Shown one piece after another: positions 8,278-16,366 of a DNA stretch of 37,928 bases. The first letter of the stretch is position 1. The number at the start of each line of letters is the position of its first letter. A program made the translations under genes and the position numbers. Below the pieces are notes generated by a model. It was not told the DNA's origin and searched no databases. It was given only the letters and a program-made list of their open reading frames with translations. Origin of the DNA: an uncultured Beijerinckiaceae bacterium (lineage in GTDB: Bacteria; Pseudomonadota; Alphaproteobacteria; Rhizobiales; Beijerinckiaceae); the NCBI GenBank assembly GCA_937863205.1, contig CALMGA010000126.1, forward strand, positions 1 through 37,928, given 5' to 3'.

Positions 8278-10902
8278 ATGCCCGGACCCATGCCGCCGAC
8301 CCCGCCGCTCGTTCTGCGCTTGGCTTTGCGAGACCTGCGGGGCGGCTTCGGGGGCTTCGGGATCTTTCTCGCCTGCATCGCGCTGGGCGTCGCGGCGATC
8401 ACGGGCGTCGGCTCGGTGTCCCGCTCCCTGTCGGACGGCCTTGCCGCCCAGGGGCGCACGATCCTCGGCGGCGACGTGTCCTTCGGCCTGATCCAGCGCG
8501 AAGCGAGCCCCGACGAACTCGCCTTCTTCCAGGGCCACGGCAGGCTGGCGGAGGTGTCCGTGCTGCGCGCGATGGCACGACGCGACGCCCGCACGGACGC
8601 CAACGGGCTGTCCGACTTCGGTGATACGGCGCTTGTCGAGCTGAAGGCGGTCGGCGACGCTTATCCCGCCACGGGCGCGGTCACGCTCGATCCGCCGGTC
8701 CCGCTCGGCGAAGCGCTGGCGAAGACGGACGGCACCTTCGGCATCGTCGCCGACCCGGCCCTGGGGGCACGCCTCGGCCTGAAGACCGGCGACGTCCTGC
8801 ACATCGGCGAAGCGACGTTTCAGCTGCGCGCCCTGCTCAGGGCCGAGCCGGACAAGCTCGCCGCCGGCATCGGCTTCGGCCCGCGCGTGCTGCTGTCCGA
8901 CGGCGCCCTGGCCGCCTCCGGCCTGGTGCAGCCGGGTTCGCTGGTCCGCCATCTCTACCGCGTGTCGCTGCCCGATGCCGCGCCCGGCCAGCCGGCAAGC
9001 GCGGCCAGCCTTCACGCCTTCGTCGACGAGGCGGCCAAGCGCTTCCCCGAAGCCGGCTGGGAAGCGCGCACCCGCGAGAACGTGTCGCCGCAGTTCACAC
9101 GCGATCTCGAACGCTTCACCCAGTTCCTCACGCTCGTCGGCCTGACCGCGCTGGTGATCGGCGGCGCCGGCGTGGCCAACGCGATCCGCGGCTTCGTCGG
9201 GCGCAAGCGGCCGGCGATCGCCACCATGAAGTCGCTGGGAGCGACCGGCACCTTCGTGTTCGCCCTGATGCTGATCGAGGTGATGAGCATCGCGGCGGTG
9301 GGCATCGCCGCAGGGCTCCTCGTGGGGGCGGCGATGCCTTTTGCCGTGTCGGCCGCCTTTGCAGCGTCGCTGCCCTTCCCCCTCGCCCCTTCGATCTACC
9401 CCGCACAGATCGCCGCCGGCTTCCTTTACGGCGCCTGGACGGCGCTGGCCTTCTCGCTCGGGCCGCTCGGGCGCGCCCACGACATCCCCGTGTCCGCCCT
9501 GTTCCGCGATCAGGTCGAGCCCGACAACCGCCGCCTGCGCCCGCAATATGTCGTGATGATCGCCCTCGCCGGCCTGGGGCTGGCGGCGACCGTGCTGGGG
9601 CTGTCGCACCAGCGCACCTTGACGATCATCTATCTCGCCGCCACCGCCGGCGGCTTCGTGGTGCTGCGGCTGGTGGCGTGGCTGCTGATGTTGGGCGCCA
9701 AACGGGTGCCGCACTCCCGGCGCGTGGCGCTGCGGCTGGCGCTGGCCAATATCCACCGCCCGGGAGCCTTGACGCCCTCCGTGGTGCTGTCGCTCGGCCT
9801 CGGCCTCGCCCTGCTCGTGGCGTTGACCCTGATCGACGGCAACATCCGCGCCCAGCTCAGCCGTTCCACGCCGGGACAAACCCCTTCCTTCTTCTTCCTC
9901 GACGTGCAGAGCGCCGACGCCCCCGCCTTCCGCACCTTTCTCCAGAGTCACGCCACCGGCGGCAAGCTGGAGTTCGTGCCGATGATGCGCGGGCGCATCA
10001 CCCGCGTCGGCGCCACGCCGGCGGGCGACGTCAAGCCGAGCGAGAAGGCGGCCTGGGTGCTGCAGGGCGATCGCGGCATCACCTTTTCCGACGCGGTGCC
10101 GTCCGGCTCGACGCTGGTTCAGGGTCCGTGGTGGCCGGTCGACTATGCCGGAGCGCCGCTCGTCTCGATGGAAAGCGACATCGCCGCCGGCCTCGGCCTC
10201 AAGATCGGCGATACCGTCACCGTGAACGTGCTCGGCCGCGAGATCACCGCCACCATCGCCAACACCCGCAAGGTCGACTGGCGCAAGTTCGGCATCAACT
10301 TCGTGCTGGTGTTCTCGCCCAACAGCTTCGCCGGCGCCCCCTACAGCGATCTCGCCACCGTGACCTACCCGACCGCCGACCGCGGCCTGGACGCGCACGC
10401 GAGCGACGGCGGGCGCGAGCTGACCCTTCTGCGCGAGGTGGCGCAGGCCTACCCCAGCGTCACCTCCATCCGCGTCAAGGATGCGCTCGATGCCGTCGCC
10501 GGCGTGGTGGCGCAGCTCGCCACCGCGATCCGCGGGGCGGCCGGCATCGCGCTCGTGTCGTCCGTGCTGGTGCTCGCCGGCGCGCTGGCGGCCGGACAGG
10601 AGGCGCGGGTCTACGACGCGGTGGTTCTGAAGACGCTGGGCGCCACGCGCGGGCGCCTGCTCGCCGCCTTTCTGCTGGAATATGGCATCCTCGGCTCGGC
10701 CACCGCGATCTTCGGCGTGCTCGCCGGCAGCGCCGCCGCCTATGGCATCGTGGCGGAGGTGATGTCGCTCGACTTCACCTTCCTCTGGCGCCAAGCCCTC
10801 GTCGCGGCTCTGGGCGCGCTGGCGATGACCGTTGGCCTCGGCCTGCTCGGAACGTGGCGCGTCCTCGGCCGCAAGCCCGCGCCCTACCTGCGCAACCTTT
10901 GA
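8278..10902 (+). CDS. Large ABC transporter permease, FtsX/LolE (YbbP-like) family
   Basis: An 874-residue inner-membrane protein with the architecture of YbbP-type permeases. There is one membrane segment near residues 25-45, a large periplasmic domain, and a group of membrane helices from about residue 285 to 530. A second periplasmic domain follows, then three C-terminal helices (GAAGIALVSSVLVLAGALAAG onward). FtsX domains are recognisable in both halves (for example YDAVVLKTLGATRGRLLAAFLLEYG). Such permeases work with an ATPase (YbbA) and are thought to move lipids or lipoprotein-like molecules out of the inner membrane. No ATPase is adjacent here. The start at 8278 has no clear ribosome-binding site; ATG 8290 is an alternative. 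Confidence 0.85.
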   Translation: MPGPMPPTPPLVLRLALRDLRGGFGGFGIFLACIALGVAAITGVGSVSRSLSDGLAAQGRTILGGDVSFGLIQREASPDELAFFQGHGRLAEVSVLRAMARRDARTDANGLSDFGDTALVELKAVGDAYPATGAVTLDPPVPLGEALAKTDGTFGIVADPALGARLGLKTGDVLHIGEATFQLRALLRAEPDKLAAGIGFGPRVLLSDGALAASGLVQPGSLVRHLYRVSLPDAAPGQPASAASLHAFVDEAAKRFPEAGWEARTRENVSPQFTRDLERFTQFLTLVGLTALVIGGAGVANAIRGFVGRKRPAIATMKSLGATGTFVFALMLIEVMSIAAVGIAAGLLVGAAMPFAVSAAFAASLPFPLAPSIYPAQIAAGFLYGAWTALAFSLGPLGRAHDIPVSALFRDQVEPDNRRLRPQYVVMIALAGLGLAATVLGLSHQRTLTIIYLAATAGGFVVLRLVAWLLMLGAKRVPHSRRVALRLALANIHRPGALTPSVVLSLGLGLALLVALTLIDGNIRAQLSRSTPGQTPSFFFLDVQSADAPAFRTFLQSHATGGKLEFVPMMRGRITRVGATPAGDVKPSEKAAWVLQGDRGITFSDAVPSGSTLVQGPWWPVDYAGAPLVSMESDIAAGLGLKIGDTVTVNVLGREITATIANTRKVDWRKFGINFVLVFSPNSFAGAPYSDLATVTYPTADRGLDAHASDGGRELTLLREVAQAYPSVTSIRVKDALDAVAGVVAQLATAIRGAAGIALVSSVLVLAGALAAGQEARVYDAVVLKTLGATRGRLLAAFLLEYGILGSATAIFGVLAGSAAAYGIVAEVMSLDFTFLWRQALVAALGALAMTVGLGLLGTWRVLGRKPAPYLRNL

Positions 10903-10986
10903 ACCGCCCGCCGGGCGTGCCGCAGGAAGCAAAGCCGCAAGAGCGGAGTCATTACAGGAGTTTAAGGTTGCGGCCCGCGGTGCATG

Positions 10987-11015
10987 CTTGTGCCGGCTTC
11001 GCCTTCGTTCCATAT
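10987..11015 (+). promoter_or_regulatory. Candidate heat-shock (RpoH) promoter before the Bax-inhibitor gene
   Basis: CTTGTG (10987-10992) and CCATAT (11010-11015) are 17 bp apart, and resemble CTTGAA and CCCCATNT. The pair lies about 70 bp before the ATG. The spacing is the same as in the htpG candidate at 12846. The -35 match is only four of six, so this is weak. Confidence 0.28.
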
Positions 11016-11084
11016 TTGCCCGGCGCGGACCGGCTTGTCGGGCCGCCCGGAAGCATCCGCGCTTCCCATACCTTCGAGGGTTTC

Positions 11085-11873
11085 ATGTCCGACTACGATC
11101 GCAACGCCGCACGCTGGGGGCAGGCGCCCTCGCAGGCGCGTGGGGCAGCCGTTGATCAGGGCCTGCGCGCCTTTATGCTCGGCGTCTACAACAACATGAT
11201 GATCGGCCTCGTGGTCACGGGCATCGTCGCCTACGCCGTCGCCCACTTCGCCGTCGCCGCCGATCCCGATCGGGCAGCCGGCCAGGTTCGCGGTCTGATG
11301 CTGACGCCCTTCGGGCAGGCGATCTACCTCAGCCCGATCCGCTGGGTCGTGATGCTGGCCCCGCTGGCCTTCGTGTTCATCTTCTCGTTCTCGGTGCAGC
11401 GCATCGCCGCTTCCACCGCGCGCCTGCTGTTCTTCGTGTTCTCGGCCGTGATGGGATTGTCGATCTCGTCCATCCTGCTGGTCTACACGCAGACCTCGAT
11501 CGCCAACGCCTTCTTCATCACCGCCGCTTCCTTTGGCGCGCTGAGCCTCTACGGCTACACCACCAAGCGCGACCTTGGGCCGATCGGCGCGTTCCTGATG
11601 ATGGGCGTCGTCGGCATCGTCCTGATCAGCTTGGTCAACAGCTTCCTCGTGCACAGCGCCGGCTTGAGCTTCGGCCTGTCGGCCCTGGTGGTTCTCGTGT
11701 TCGCCGGTTTGACCGCCTACGACACGCAGAAGATCCGCCAGACCTACTACCAGGTTGCCGGCAACGTCGAGGAAGCCGGTCGGATGTCGGTGATCGGAGC
11801 CCTCGAACTCTACCTCGACTTCATCAACATTTTCCTGGCGATCCTGCGCCTGACGGGTTCGTCCCGCGACTGA
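11085..11873 (+). CDS. Bax inhibitor-1 family membrane protein
   Basis: A 262-residue integral membrane protein with about seven membrane helices starting near residue 30. The family-typical C-terminal segments are present: LVVLVFAGLTAYDTQKI, then a short charged stretch and GALELYLDFINIFLAILRLTGSSRD. Bacterial members (YccA/YbhL/YetJ type) act as calcium-leak or pH-sensitive channels or as FtsH-protease modulators; which applies here is unknown. The ATG has a GAGGG ribosome-binding site 4 bases upstream. The gene ends at a strong terminator, so it looks like a single-gene unit. Its place beside htpG and clpB fits a stress role, but this is inference. Confidence 0.9.
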   Translation: MSDYDRNAARWGQAPSQARGAAVDQGLRAFMLGVYNNMMIGLVVTGIVAYAVAHFAVAADPDRAAGQVRGLMLTPFGQAIYLSPIRWVVMLAPLAFVFIFSFSVQRIAASTARLLFFVFSAVMGLSISSILLVYTQTSIANAFFITAASFGALSLYGYTTKRDLGPIGAFLMMGVVGIVLISLVNSFLVHSAGLSFGLSALVVLVFAGLTAYDTQKIRQTYYQVAGNVEEAGRMSVIGALELYLDFINIFLAILRLTGSSRD

Positions 11874-11910
11874 TCGAGCCTTTCAAGCAGGTCCTTACCT
11901 CCAGTTCTTT

Positions 11911-11938
11911 GACCCGGCTCGATCGAGCCGGGTCTTTT
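11911..11938 (+). terminator. Intrinsic terminator after the Bax-inhibitor gene
   Basis: A perfect 24-bp palindrome at 11911-11934 (half-site GACCCGGCTCGA) is followed by TTTT. It lies 37 bp after the stop codon. The stem with a four-base loop is very stable, and the T-run is on the plus strand only. Confidence 0.85.
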
Positions 11939-11971
11939 CATGTGCGTGAGGCGACCTGATGTTGGGTTGCG

Positions 11972-12391
11972 TCAACCCGATACGAGCTTCAGCTTGCGAT
12001 CGAGCACGGCCAGCACCCGCTTCAGGTCGGAGCCGCGCTTGAGCACCAGACCCGTGGTGGTGACCACGCTGAACGCACCCTGCTTGCCGGCGAGCCTGGG
12101 ATCCTTGACCACGCGAAACAGCGGATATTCCGCCGCGCGCCGGAAGATGGAGAAGATCGCCTTCTCGCGGGTGAAGTCGACGGCATAATCCCGCCACTCG
12201 CCCTCGGCGACCTTGCGGCCGTACAGATCGAGGATGTCGCGGAACTCGCGACGGTCAAAGGTGACGACTTCGGCTTCTCCGCGCTGCGGCGGCCGCAGCG
12301 CCTGCACCTTGGCGTTGACCTCGGGATGCAGGGGAGCGTGCAGGTCGGCCTTCTCGCCCCGCTTCGCCTCGGCTTCCGTGTCCTCCATCAC
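11972..12391 (-). CDS. DUF2794 family protein
   Basis: A 139-residue soluble protein with the DUF2794 core: VTFDRREFRDILDLYGRKV, EWRDYAVDF, AIFSIFRRAAEYPLFRV and GLVLKRGSDLKRVL. The family is widespread in Alphaproteobacteria and has no known function. The start is a GTG at 12391 or the next codon, an ATG at 12388; a GGGAG sequence lies 10 bases before the GTG. The gene converges on the Bax-inhibitor gene and is divergent from htpG. It has no membrane segment or signal peptide. Confidence 0.85.
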   Translation of the reverse strand: MMEDTEAEAKRGEKADLHAPLHPEVNAKVQALRPPQRGEAEVVTFDRREFRDILDLYGRKVAEGEWRDYAVDFTREKAIFSIFRRAAEYPLFRVVKDPRLAGKQGAFSVVTTTGLVLKRGSDLKRVLAVLDRKLKLVSG

Positions 12392-12779
12392 CTGGTCGCG
12401 TCTCCCGGCTCGTTGTCTTGATGGCGGCGAAGAGTGCGCCCACTCGCTCCCGCTCGCAAGGGGTGACGGGCGCCGTCGTTGGCGGGCGTGGAAACGCCGG
12501 CGCGCCGGCGCAATTCAGGTAAACCGGCCTGGAGTCAGCGGGTTACATAGGCCCCCCGCTGCTCCTCCTTTCAGCTTCTGCGCCGGCGACAGCCGCATCG
12601 ACCATCGGCGCCGCCAGCCGTGCCGGACGTCAAGATTTCGCCGGCAAGGGGCCGTGACATCGCCTCACGGCAGGGCGATGTGATCGCCGTCGCCGTTTCC
12701 TTCGGCTGCTGAACGGTCCGCCAGCCCCCCAGCCCACAGGGATGCCGCCGAAGACAACCGAGCGAGATGCGTGCGACAA

Positions 12780-12814
12780 GGAGCCGGCCCGGAGCGGTTG
12801 TTTCGGCCGGCTCC
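12780..12814. repeat. 10-bp stem hairpin upstream of htpG
   Basis: GGAGCCGGCC (12780-12789) pairs exactly with GGCCGGCTCC (12805-12814) around a 15-base loop. TCCTTC follows, which is a poor T-run, and no plus-strand gene ends before it. It ends about 30 bp upstream of the promoter candidate, so it could insulate or regulate htpG. Confidence 0.45.
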
Positions 12815-12845
12815 TCCTTCGCCAGCGCGCCTCCACCAGTCCAGA

Positions 12846-12874
12846 CTTGAAATCATCGGACCGTCGAGCGATAT
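12846..12874 (+). promoter_or_regulatory. Candidate heat-shock (RpoH) promoter of htpG
   Basis: CTTGAAA (12846-12852) is an exact match to the sigma-32 -35 element. CGATAT (12869-12874), 17 bp after CTTGAA, is a partial match to the -10 element (CCCCATNT). It lies about 120 bp before the htpG ATG. HtpG is a heat-shock protein in many bacteria, which supports the call. Confidence 0.42.
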
Positions 12875-12995
12875 GAGCCGCGCCTTTCGGGACCGGCTCC
12901 GGGGGGATCCACGTCTTGCCGGGCGTCTGCCGGGATTCCCGCGCAACCGCTCCCGCGCTGCAACCAGCCCGAGCCTGCATCAGGAGTTTCGCACG

Positions 12996-14972
12996 ATGAC
13001 CATTGGCGAAGGCGACGCCGCCCACCCGCCCGTGCAGCAGCCCGAACCCGCCGCGGCACCGGCGCAGGCGACGACTCACGCCTTCCAGGCCGACGTGTCG
13101 CGCCTGCTCTACCTGATGGTTCATTCCGTTTATTCCGAGCGCGACATCTTCCTTCGCGAACTGATCTCGAACGCCGCCGACGCCTGCGAGAAGCTGCGCT
13201 ACGAGGCCATCGCCGACCCCGCGCTCACCCAGGACTGCCAGCCCTTCGGCATCACGATCGCTCTCGACAAGGAGGCCAAGACGCTGTCTGTCGTCGATAA
13301 CGGCATCGGCATGTCGGAGGGCGACCTCGTCGGCGCTCTGGGCACCATTGCGTCCTCGGGAACGCGCGCCTTCCTCGACCGCATGATGGCGTCGACCGAA
13401 GCCGAGAAACCGCAGGCTTCCAACGACCTCATCGGGCAGTTCGGCATCGGCTTCTATTCCGCGTTCATGGTCGCCGATCACGTCGAGGTGGACACCCGCC
13501 GCGCCGGCGCCGGCACGGCCCACCGCTGGACCTCGGACGGCAAGGGTGCCTACGCCATCGCCCCGCTCGATCTCGACGCGGCTCCCGTGCGTGGCACCCG
13601 CGTGGTGCTGCACCTCAACGCCGAGTCGCAAAGCTACCTCGAAGCCTACAGCGTCGAGCGCATCGTTCGCGAGCACTCCGGCGCCATCGCCGTGCCGATC
13701 AGCCTCCTGGAGAAACCCGGCGACGAGCCACGCTCGCTCAGCGAGGGCACGGCGCTGTGGACCCGGCCGAAGTCGTCGATCACGCCGGAGGAGTACAAGG
13801 AATTCTACCAGACGCTGGGCCAGTTCGACGACCCCGCGCTTACCGTGCATTGGCGCGCGGAGGGGCGCACGGAATACACCGTGCTCGCCTTCGTTCCCGG
13901 CTCGCGGCCCTTCGACCTCTTCGATCCCGTGCGCAAGGGCAAGGCCAAGCTTTACGTGCGCCGGGTGCTGATCTCCGCCGATGCCGAGATCCTGCCGAAC
14001 TGGCTGCGTTTCGTTCGCCTCGTGGTCGACTCCGCCGATCTGCCCCTCAACGTGTCGCGCGAGCTGATCCAGGAATCCGCTCTCTTCGCCGCGATCAAGA
14101 AGGGCGTCACCAACCGCATCGTGGGCGAACTCGCGAAGTTCGCCGACAGCGAAGGGGACGCCTACGAGAAGGTGTGGGAAACCTTCGGCAGCGTCATCAA
14201 GGAAGGGCTCTACGAGGATCCGGAGCGCCGCGACACCATCTACAAGCTCGCCCGTTTCGCCACCTCGACCCATCCCGACGGCAAGCGCTCGCTCACCCAG
14301 TACGTCGCCGGGCTCAAGGAGAACCAGACGTCGATCTACTACGTGGTCGGCGAAGATCTGAAGCGCCTGCAGGCCAGTCCGCAGCTGGAAGGCTTCCGCG
14401 CCCGCGGCATCGAGGTGCTGCTGCTGCCCGATCCCATCGACGCCTTCTGGGTCGGCAGCGCGGTCGGCTTCGACGGGAAGCCCTTCAAGTCGATCTCGCA
14501 GGGCGCGTCCGACATCAAGGACATCCCGCTCGCCGATGGCGTGACCAAGCCCTCAACGGAGGCGACCCCGCAGCAGGCCTCGCTCTACGCGCTGATGAAG
14601 CAGACGCTCGGCGACGTGGTCGAGGACGTGCGCGCCTCCGACCGGCTGTCGGAAAGCCCGGCCTGCCTCGTCGCCCAGGACCGCGGCCTCGACCTGCGGC
14701 TGGAGCGCATGCTGGCCGAGCACGGCCAGCTCGGCGGCAAGGCCAGCAAGCCGGTGCTTGAGGTGAACCCCTCGCATCCCCTCATCGCGGCGCTGCAGGT
14801 CCACGTCGACCAGCCCGACAAGGCGGCGTTCGCCGACATCGTCTGGGTGCTTCTGGAGGAGGCGCGCTTGATGGAAGGCGAGAAGCCGGCCGATGCTCCC
14901 GGCTTTTCGGCTCGGCTCACCCGCATCCTGACCAGGGCCGCCCAGACCGAAGCGATCAAGCCCGCTGCTTGA
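12996..14972 (+). CDS. htpG: HtpG, Hsp90-family chaperone
   Basis: Cytoplasmic ATP-dependent chaperone of 658 residues. It has a proline/alanine-rich N-terminal extension of about 28 residues before the domain starts at HAFQADVSRLLYLMVHSVYS. The ATPase motifs are clear: ELISNAADACEKLRY, VVDNGIGMSEGDLVGALGTIASSGT and GQFGIGFYSAFMVAD. The middle domain has the family segment LPLNVSRELIQES. The ATG at 12996 has AGGAG nine bases upstream; the frame is open further back, but that part has no family similarity. A probable heat-shock promoter lies upstream. prmC starts 22 bp after the stop, so it may be read from the same transcript. Confidence 0.96.
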   Translation: MTIGEGDAAHPPVQQPEPAAAPAQATTHAFQADVSRLLYLMVHSVYSERDIFLRELISNAADACEKLRYEAIADPALTQDCQPFGITIALDKEAKTLSVVDNGIGMSEGDLVGALGTIASSGTRAFLDRMMASTEAEKPQASNDLIGQFGIGFYSAFMVADHVEVDTRRAGAGTAHRWTSDGKGAYAIAPLDLDAAPVRGTRVVLHLNAESQSYLEAYSVERIVREHSGAIAVPISLLEKPGDEPRSLSEGTALWTRPKSSITPEEYKEFYQTLGQFDDPALTVHWRAEGRTEYTVLAFVPGSRPFDLFDPVRKGKAKLYVRRVLISADAEILPNWLRFVRLVVDSADLPLNVSRELIQESALFAAIKKGVTNRIVGELAKFADSEGDAYEKVWETFGSVIKEGLYEDPERRDTIYKLARFATSTHPDGKRSLTQYVAGLKENQTSIYYVVGEDLKRLQASPQLEGFRARGIEVLLLPDPIDAFWVGSAVGFDGKPFKSISQGASDIKDIPLADGVTKPSTEATPQQASLYALMKQTLGDVVEDVRASDRLSESPACLVAQDRGLDLRLERMLAEHGQLGGKASKPVLEVNPSHPLIAALQVHVDQPDKAAFADIVWVLLEEARLMEGEKPADAPGFSARLTRILTRAAQTEAIKPAA

Positions 14973-14994
14973 GCCTCAGCGCTGACGCCGCCGC

Positions 14995-15882
14995 GTGCCG
15001 GCCGCCCTCGCATCGGCCGTCTTCGCGCCGACCGTGACGGCGGCGGCGGCGCGGCGCACCCTGGCGGGCGCGCTGCGAGACCGGGGTTGCAGCAGCGCCG
15101 ACCTCGACGCCCGCCTGCTGGTATGCGCCGCCTGCGGCTTTGACCATGCCGCGCTGGTCCGCGATCCCGACCACCCCCTGGGAGCCGCGGCGGCCGTGCT
15201 GGAGCGGTACGCGGCGCGCAGGCTCGGCGGCGAGCCGGTGTCGCGCATCCTGGGCCGGCGCGAATTCTGGGGCTTGACGTTGCTCGTGGACGAGGCCGTG
15301 CTCGATCCGCGACCGGAAACGGAAGGGCTCGTCGCGGCAGCCCTCGACGCGGTGGGCGGGCGAACGGATGCCGCGTTGCGCATCCTCGAACTCGGGCTCG
15401 GCTCGGGGGCGGTGCTGTGTGCGTTGCTCAGGGAGTTCCCTCGCGCCGAGGGGGTCGGCGTGGATCGATCCCCAGCCGCCTGCCGTACGGCCGCCCGCAA
15501 CCTTGCCCGGCATTTCGCGGGGCACGGCCACCGCGCCCACGTCGTGTGCGGCGACTGGAGCGACGCCATCGACGGGCCCTTCGATCTCGTGGTCTCGAAT
15601 CCGCCCTACATCCCCAGCGCCGAGATCCCCCGACTTGACGCCGAGGTGAGGCTCCATGATCCGCCGGGCGCTCTTGATGGCGGCGTCGACGGGCTCGACG
15701 CCTTTCGCGCCATCGTTCCTCGTCTCGGGTCGCTTCTCGCCCCCGGCGGCACGGCCGCCCTGGAATGCGGATGGCGGCAGGGTGCGACCGTCGCCGGCAT
15801 GATGCGCGGGGCCGGCCTGGGGAGCGTCGCCGTGTTGAACGACTTGGCAGGACGCGACCGCATCGTGACCGGCCTCCGATGA
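14995..15882 (+). CDS. prmC: PrmC, peptide-chain release factor glutamine methyltransferase
   Basis: PrmC (HemK) methylates the glutamine of the GGQ motif in release factors 1 and 2, raising termination efficiency. The 295-residue protein has an N-terminal helical domain (residues 15-85, with the family stretch EPVSRILGRREFWGLTL). The methyltransferase domain follows: motif I is LELGLGSGA at 131-139, and the catalytic NPPY is at 202-205. Motif I has glutamate and leucine where LDLGTGSG is usual, so it is slightly divergent. The start is a GTG at 14995. In relatives prmC usually follows prfA; here htpG is upstream instead. The next gene, DUF4167, is the usual alphaproteobacterial neighbour. 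Confidence 0.88.
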   Translation: MPAALASAVFAPTVTAAAARRTLAGALRDRGCSSADLDARLLVCAACGFDHAALVRDPDHPLGAAAAVLERYAARRLGGEPVSRILGRREFWGLTLLVDEAVLDPRPETEGLVAAALDAVGGRTDAALRILELGLGSGAVLCALLREFPRAEGVGVDRSPAACRTAARNLARHFAGHGHRAHVVCGDWSDAIDGPFDLVVSNPPYIPSAEIPRLDAEVRLHDPPGALDGGVDGLDAFRAIVPRLGSLLAPGGTAALECGWRQGATVAGMMRGAGLGSVAVLNDLAGRDRIVTGLR

Positions 15883-15972
15883 GGAGCATAACGGTTCGTC
15901 GGGGACTGCGATCTCGCGGCGCGGCCTGCCGTATGGCGGTGAGGCGCGGAAGCACCTTTTATCCGAAAGCGC

Positions 15973-16001
15973 TTGGCATTGGTGCGGAAAACGCGTACAC
16001 A
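15973..16001 (+). promoter_or_regulatory. Candidate sigma-70 promoter of the DUF4167 gene
   Basis: TTGGCA (15973-15978) and TACACA (15996-16001) are separated by 17 bp. The -35 is good and the -10 moderate. It sits just upstream of the 19-bp-spaced repeats, about 365 bp before the start codon. Confidence 0.35.
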
Positions 16002-16022
16002 GTCGCGGGGATAAGTTCTGCC

Positions 16023-16067
16023 GTTCAAGACTTTACGATCTGTTCAAGGCTGTAGGTCCTGTTCAAG
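16023..16067 (+). repeat. Three GTTCAAG direct repeats with 19-bp period
   Basis: GTTCAAG occurs at 16023-16029, 16042-16048 and 16061-16067, exactly 19 bp apart each time. The last two extend to CTGTTCAAGGC. They follow the promoter candidate, so they could bind a regulator or be part of the leader RNA. Confidence 0.6.
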
Positions 16068-16366
16068 GCCGGACGCCTTGTCCGATCCGTGGGATCCGAA
16101 CGCCGCGGTGATTTCGTAACGGGCTTGCGTCACCGCGTCGAAGCGGACTGCGAGCCGGGACCGCCACTCTTGGGAACGGGTTTGCGCGCAACGTCGCGTG
16201 TGTTCTGCACCTCTTCGAGATCGTGGTCTTCCATTCCGTGCTGAACGGTTCGCGCACTTTGCGTGGTCGCGGCACGACTGCAGCCATTGGCTTTTGCACT
16301 TCTCGATTCTGTTCGCGGTGACGGACCACCGGTGGATACGAACGCGATGACAGGCAAGGATCATCG

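Larger units (their letters stand above)
12392..12995. other. 604-bp intergenic region upstream of htpG
   Basis: No gene is supported here. Open frames crossing it are antisense or upstream extensions of neighbours and match nothing I recognise. It contains a 16-bp perfect palindrome at 12495-12510 (CGCCGGCG twice, head to head), a hairpin at 12780-12814, and a heat-shock-like promoter at 12846-12874. The length suggests regulation of htpG or an unannotated small RNA, but nothing further can be shown. Confidence 0.5.
15883..16366. other. 484-bp leader region before the DUF4167 gene
   Basis: No coding region is supported. The minus-strand frames here have no recognisable domain. It holds a promoter candidate at 15973-16001 and three GTTCAAG repeats spaced 19 bp apart at 16023-16067. 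If the promoter is used, the leader RNA is over 350 bases long, which leaves room for post-transcriptional control. Confidence 0.5.

Noticed and set aside
8182..11013. Minus-strand open frame of 943 codons antisense to the ABC permease
   Set aside because: Same reason: low-complexity Arg/Gly/His/Gln content, no motifs, and a convincing gene on the plus strand.
12630..14273. Minus-strand open frame of 547 codons antisense to htpG
   Set aside because: The htpG frame has all Hsp90 motifs; the antisense frame has none.
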